DNA of 15,600 bases from an uncultured Eubacteriales bacterium (GTDB lineage Bacteria; Bacillota; Clostridia; Lachnospirales; Anaerotignaceae), in contig CAKQPE010000040.1 of NCBI GenBank assembly GCA_934256695.1, forward strand, positions 1 through 15,600, written 5' to 3'. The notes below the pieces were generated by a model that did not search any database, was not told the origin of the DNA, and was given only the letters and a program-made list of their open reading frames with translations. A program made the translations under genes and the position numbers. This document shows positions 14,202-15,600 of the stretch, one piece after another (the first letter of the stretch is position 1; each line of letters opens with the position of its first letter).

Positions 14202-14222
14202 ATCAAATGCCTGTAATAAAAA
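14186..14222 (-). other. Hybrid attachment site attR (P-arm + B'-arm), inverted relative to attL
   Basis: The core GA (minus strand) is at 14201-14200. On the deacetylase side, ACTGGA (14191-14186) mirrors TCCAGT at 990-995, both 9-14 bases from the core, giving the reconstructed attB a partial dyad. On the recombinase side, AT and the 11-mer CAAATGCCTGT (plus strand, 14204-14214) mirror the P' arm at 1008-1018 at exactly the same distance. The recombinase starts 69 bases from the core, the usual position of an integrase beside its own attP. Confidence 0.85.
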
Positions 14223-14269
14223 AAATACAGATAAATATATTTTTAAGGAAATAAAACTTAGGTGAGACA

Positions 14270-15600
14270 ATGGATTTTATATATGCAAGGCAGTCGGCAG
14301 ATAAAAAGGACAGTATTTCAATAGAAACGCAGATTGAAAAATGTCTTTCGGAAAGTTCGGGAGAATATAAAGTTTTTTGTGATAGAGGCTATTCTGGAAA
14401 AAATTTTAACCGACCAGAGTTTAAAGTTATGCTTAATGAGGTTAAAAAGGGCAGTGCCGAAAAAATAATTGTTTACCGAATAGACAGGCTCAGTCGTTCA
14501 ATAAGTGATTTTTCTTATTTTTGGAATATACTCGAAAAAAATAATGTAGGCTTTGTGTCTGTAAATGAAAAGTTCGATACTTCCCAGCCTATAGGCAAGG
14601 CAATGCTTTATATAATAATGAGTTTTGCCCAGTTGGAAAGAGAGACTATAGCCGAGAGGATACGTGACAATTATTATGCCCGATTCAAAAGAGGAATTTG
14701 GTCCGGAGGAAAACCGCCGTTGGGGTTTGATATTAAGCAAAGAGTTTTTGACGGAAAGAAAGAATCGGTTATTGTGCCTAATAAAGATATTGAAATAATA
14801 AAATTTATTTTTGATACATATTCCAAAGGAGAAAGCCTTGGGGAAACGGCAAGGCAGGCAGAAAATAAATTTCCCGCTATAAAGCATTACTGGGACAACA
14901 AAAGTGTGTCACGTATTATAAGAAATCCTGTTTATGCTCGGTGCGGAAAAGACACGTATGATTATTATTTTAATAAAGATACAAAAATAATAGGCGAAAG
15001 AAAGGACTTTTCCGGCAGAGGGGCTTTGCTTTTGGGAAAGGAAGAAGATTTAAAAGAAAAAATGCTTGTGCAGTCTTTTCATGAAGGAATTATAAAGGAG
15101 GATATTTTTATAAAGTGCAATAAACGCCTTGATAAAAACAGCAAAATAAACAATTTTTCCAAAAGCAAATATTCGTTTCTTACAGGAACATTAAAATGTG
15201 GAGTGTGCCAAAAGAATATAAAAGTTATTTATTCAAACGGAAAAAAATATTTCTTCTGCTCAAAAGGCTGTGTAAGAAAAAGCAATTTTAATATAGAAGA
15301 TGTCGAGGGCGAAGTTATTAAAAAGGCAGAAAATCTGGTTAAAAAATATTTCGGCTTAATTAAAACCGAAAAAAGAAATATAACCGAACTGAAAATAAGA
15401 AAATTAATGCTTCTGGCTGAAGAAGGAAAAATAACTGGAGAAGATATTCAAAAGAGCATAGGAGAAATTAAAAATTCCCAAAGAAAAGAAATGAATTTTA
15501 CTTCCGTTTATGATTTAACCTATAATGAAAAGAGAATATTTTTTAAACTGCTTATTGAAAAAATAAAAATTTTTGATGAAGAAATTAATATTTTTTACAG
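14270..15600 (+). CDS. Large serine recombinase (integrase/invertase), 3' end outside window
   Basis: ATG 14270 is preceded by AGGTG (14260-14264). 443 codons are visible without a stop. The N-terminal resolvase domain (about 1-140) has YARQS with catalytic Ser9, a DRGYSGKNFNRPEF block (38-51), DRLSRS (72-77, catalytic Arg) and FAQLERETIAERIRDN leading into the long E helix. The recombinase domain (about 155-255) includes GGKPPLGF and the IRNPVYAR motif. A zinc-ribbon domain has Cys310-x2-Cys313 and Cys330-x3-Cys334, followed by a charged helical coiled-coil region (about 345-420). This is the full architecture of large serine integrases of phages, ICEs and TnpX/CcrB/SpoIVCA-type enzymes; it is not a small Hin/Gin invertase. 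It lies immediately beside attR, so it is the obvious agent of the split deacetylase. No good promoter was found in the 69 bases between the core and the start. Confidence 0.95.
   Translation, partial: MDFIYARQSADKKDSISIETQIEKCLSESSGEYKVFCDRGYSGKNFNRPEFKVMLNEVKKGSAEKIIVYRIDRLSRSISDFSYFWNILEKNNVGFVSVNEKFDTSQPIGKAMLYIIMSFAQLERETIAERIRDNYYARFKRGIWSGGKPPLGFDIKQRVFDGKKESVIVPNKDIEIIKFIFDTYSKGESLGETARQAENKFPAIKHYWDNKSVSRIIRNPVYARCGKDTYDYYFNKDTKIIGERKDFSGRGALLLGKEEDLKEKMLVQSFHEGIIKEDIFIKCNKRLDKNSKINNFSKSKYSFLTGTLKCGVCQKNIKVIYSNGKKYFFCSKGCVRKSNFNIEDVEGEVIKKAENLVKKYFGLIKTEKRNITELKIRKLMLLAEEGKITGEDIQKSIGEIKNSQRKEMNFTSVYDLTYNEKRIFFKLLIEKIKIFDEEINIFY

Noticed and set aside
1008..14214. The 11-bp plus-strand direct repeat CAAATGCCTGT at 1008 and 14204 as a transposon target-site duplication
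   Set aside because: It is explained better as the two symmetric arms of attP: spacing to the GA core is identical, and the gene halves rejoin at GA, not at the repeat. No inverted terminal repeats of an IS were seen.
14498..14887. 129-codon minus-strand open frame
   Set aside because: It lies wholly inside the serine recombinase catalytic and recombinase domains, which are unambiguous on the plus strand.
1..15600. CRISPR arrays, tRNA or rRNA genes, replication origin
   Set aside because: No regularly spaced direct repeats, cloverleaf-like sequence with CCA-type ends, rRNA-like blocks or DnaA-box clusters were recognised on reading either strand.

Overview
The DNA is AT-rich, with purine-rich GGAGG-type ribosome binding sites and A/T-rich intrinsic terminators. 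It carries a complete gerA-type spore-germinant receptor operon and a PdaB-type (sporulation-associated) polysaccharide deacetylase. This fits a spore-forming Firmicute of class Clostridia, probably a gut Lachnospiraceae-like organism. That assignment comes from gene content and codon style, not from a database search.

Layout, left to right. (1) The 5' end of a leftward gene for a secreted protein with a copper-amine-oxidase-type stalk domain (1-286). (2) The N-terminal 178 codons of a PdaB-like deacetylase (470-1003) running into foreign sequence at 1004-1005. (3) A rightward marR / RND adaptor / RND pump operon (1310-6407), its terminator, and an island of six consecutive perfect short hairpins (6496-6692). 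(4) A thiamin unit: promoter, TPP riboswitch, attenuator, ThiY-like binding lipoprotein and M20 metallohydrolase (6749-9240). (5) A bidirectional terminator, then a leftward gerA-gerB-gerC operon (12920-9362). (6) A gene-poor stretch with several inverted repeats (about 13.0-13.5 kb) and a small XRE-type regulator with a complex leader. (7) The missing C-terminal 80 codons of the same deacetylase, on the opposite strand (14201-13959). (8) Directly beside it, a large serine recombinase gene reading out of the window (14270 onward).

The main result is that the two deacetylase pieces fit together exactly. Joined at a shared GA dinucleotide they give one open 258-codon gene with an uninterrupted motif WDVDSLDWK. 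What is left over at the two junctions also fits together: it forms a recombination site with an 11-bp perfect inverted repeat centred on the same GA. These are the products expected from attP x attB recombination by a large serine integrase (attL at about 1004, attR at about 14200). The two hybrid sites are in inverted orientation and bracket 13.2 kb. A normal integrated phage or ICE would have them in direct orientation. The simplest reading is an integrase-made DNA inversion that splits a sporulation gene. The orientation seen here is 'gene broken'; the flipped orientation would restore the deacetylase and place the 1.0-1.3 kb region, with a leftward promoter-like sequence, upstream of the recombinase gene. 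Whether the switch is reversible, developmentally controlled, or a fixed rearrangement cannot be decided from this sequence.
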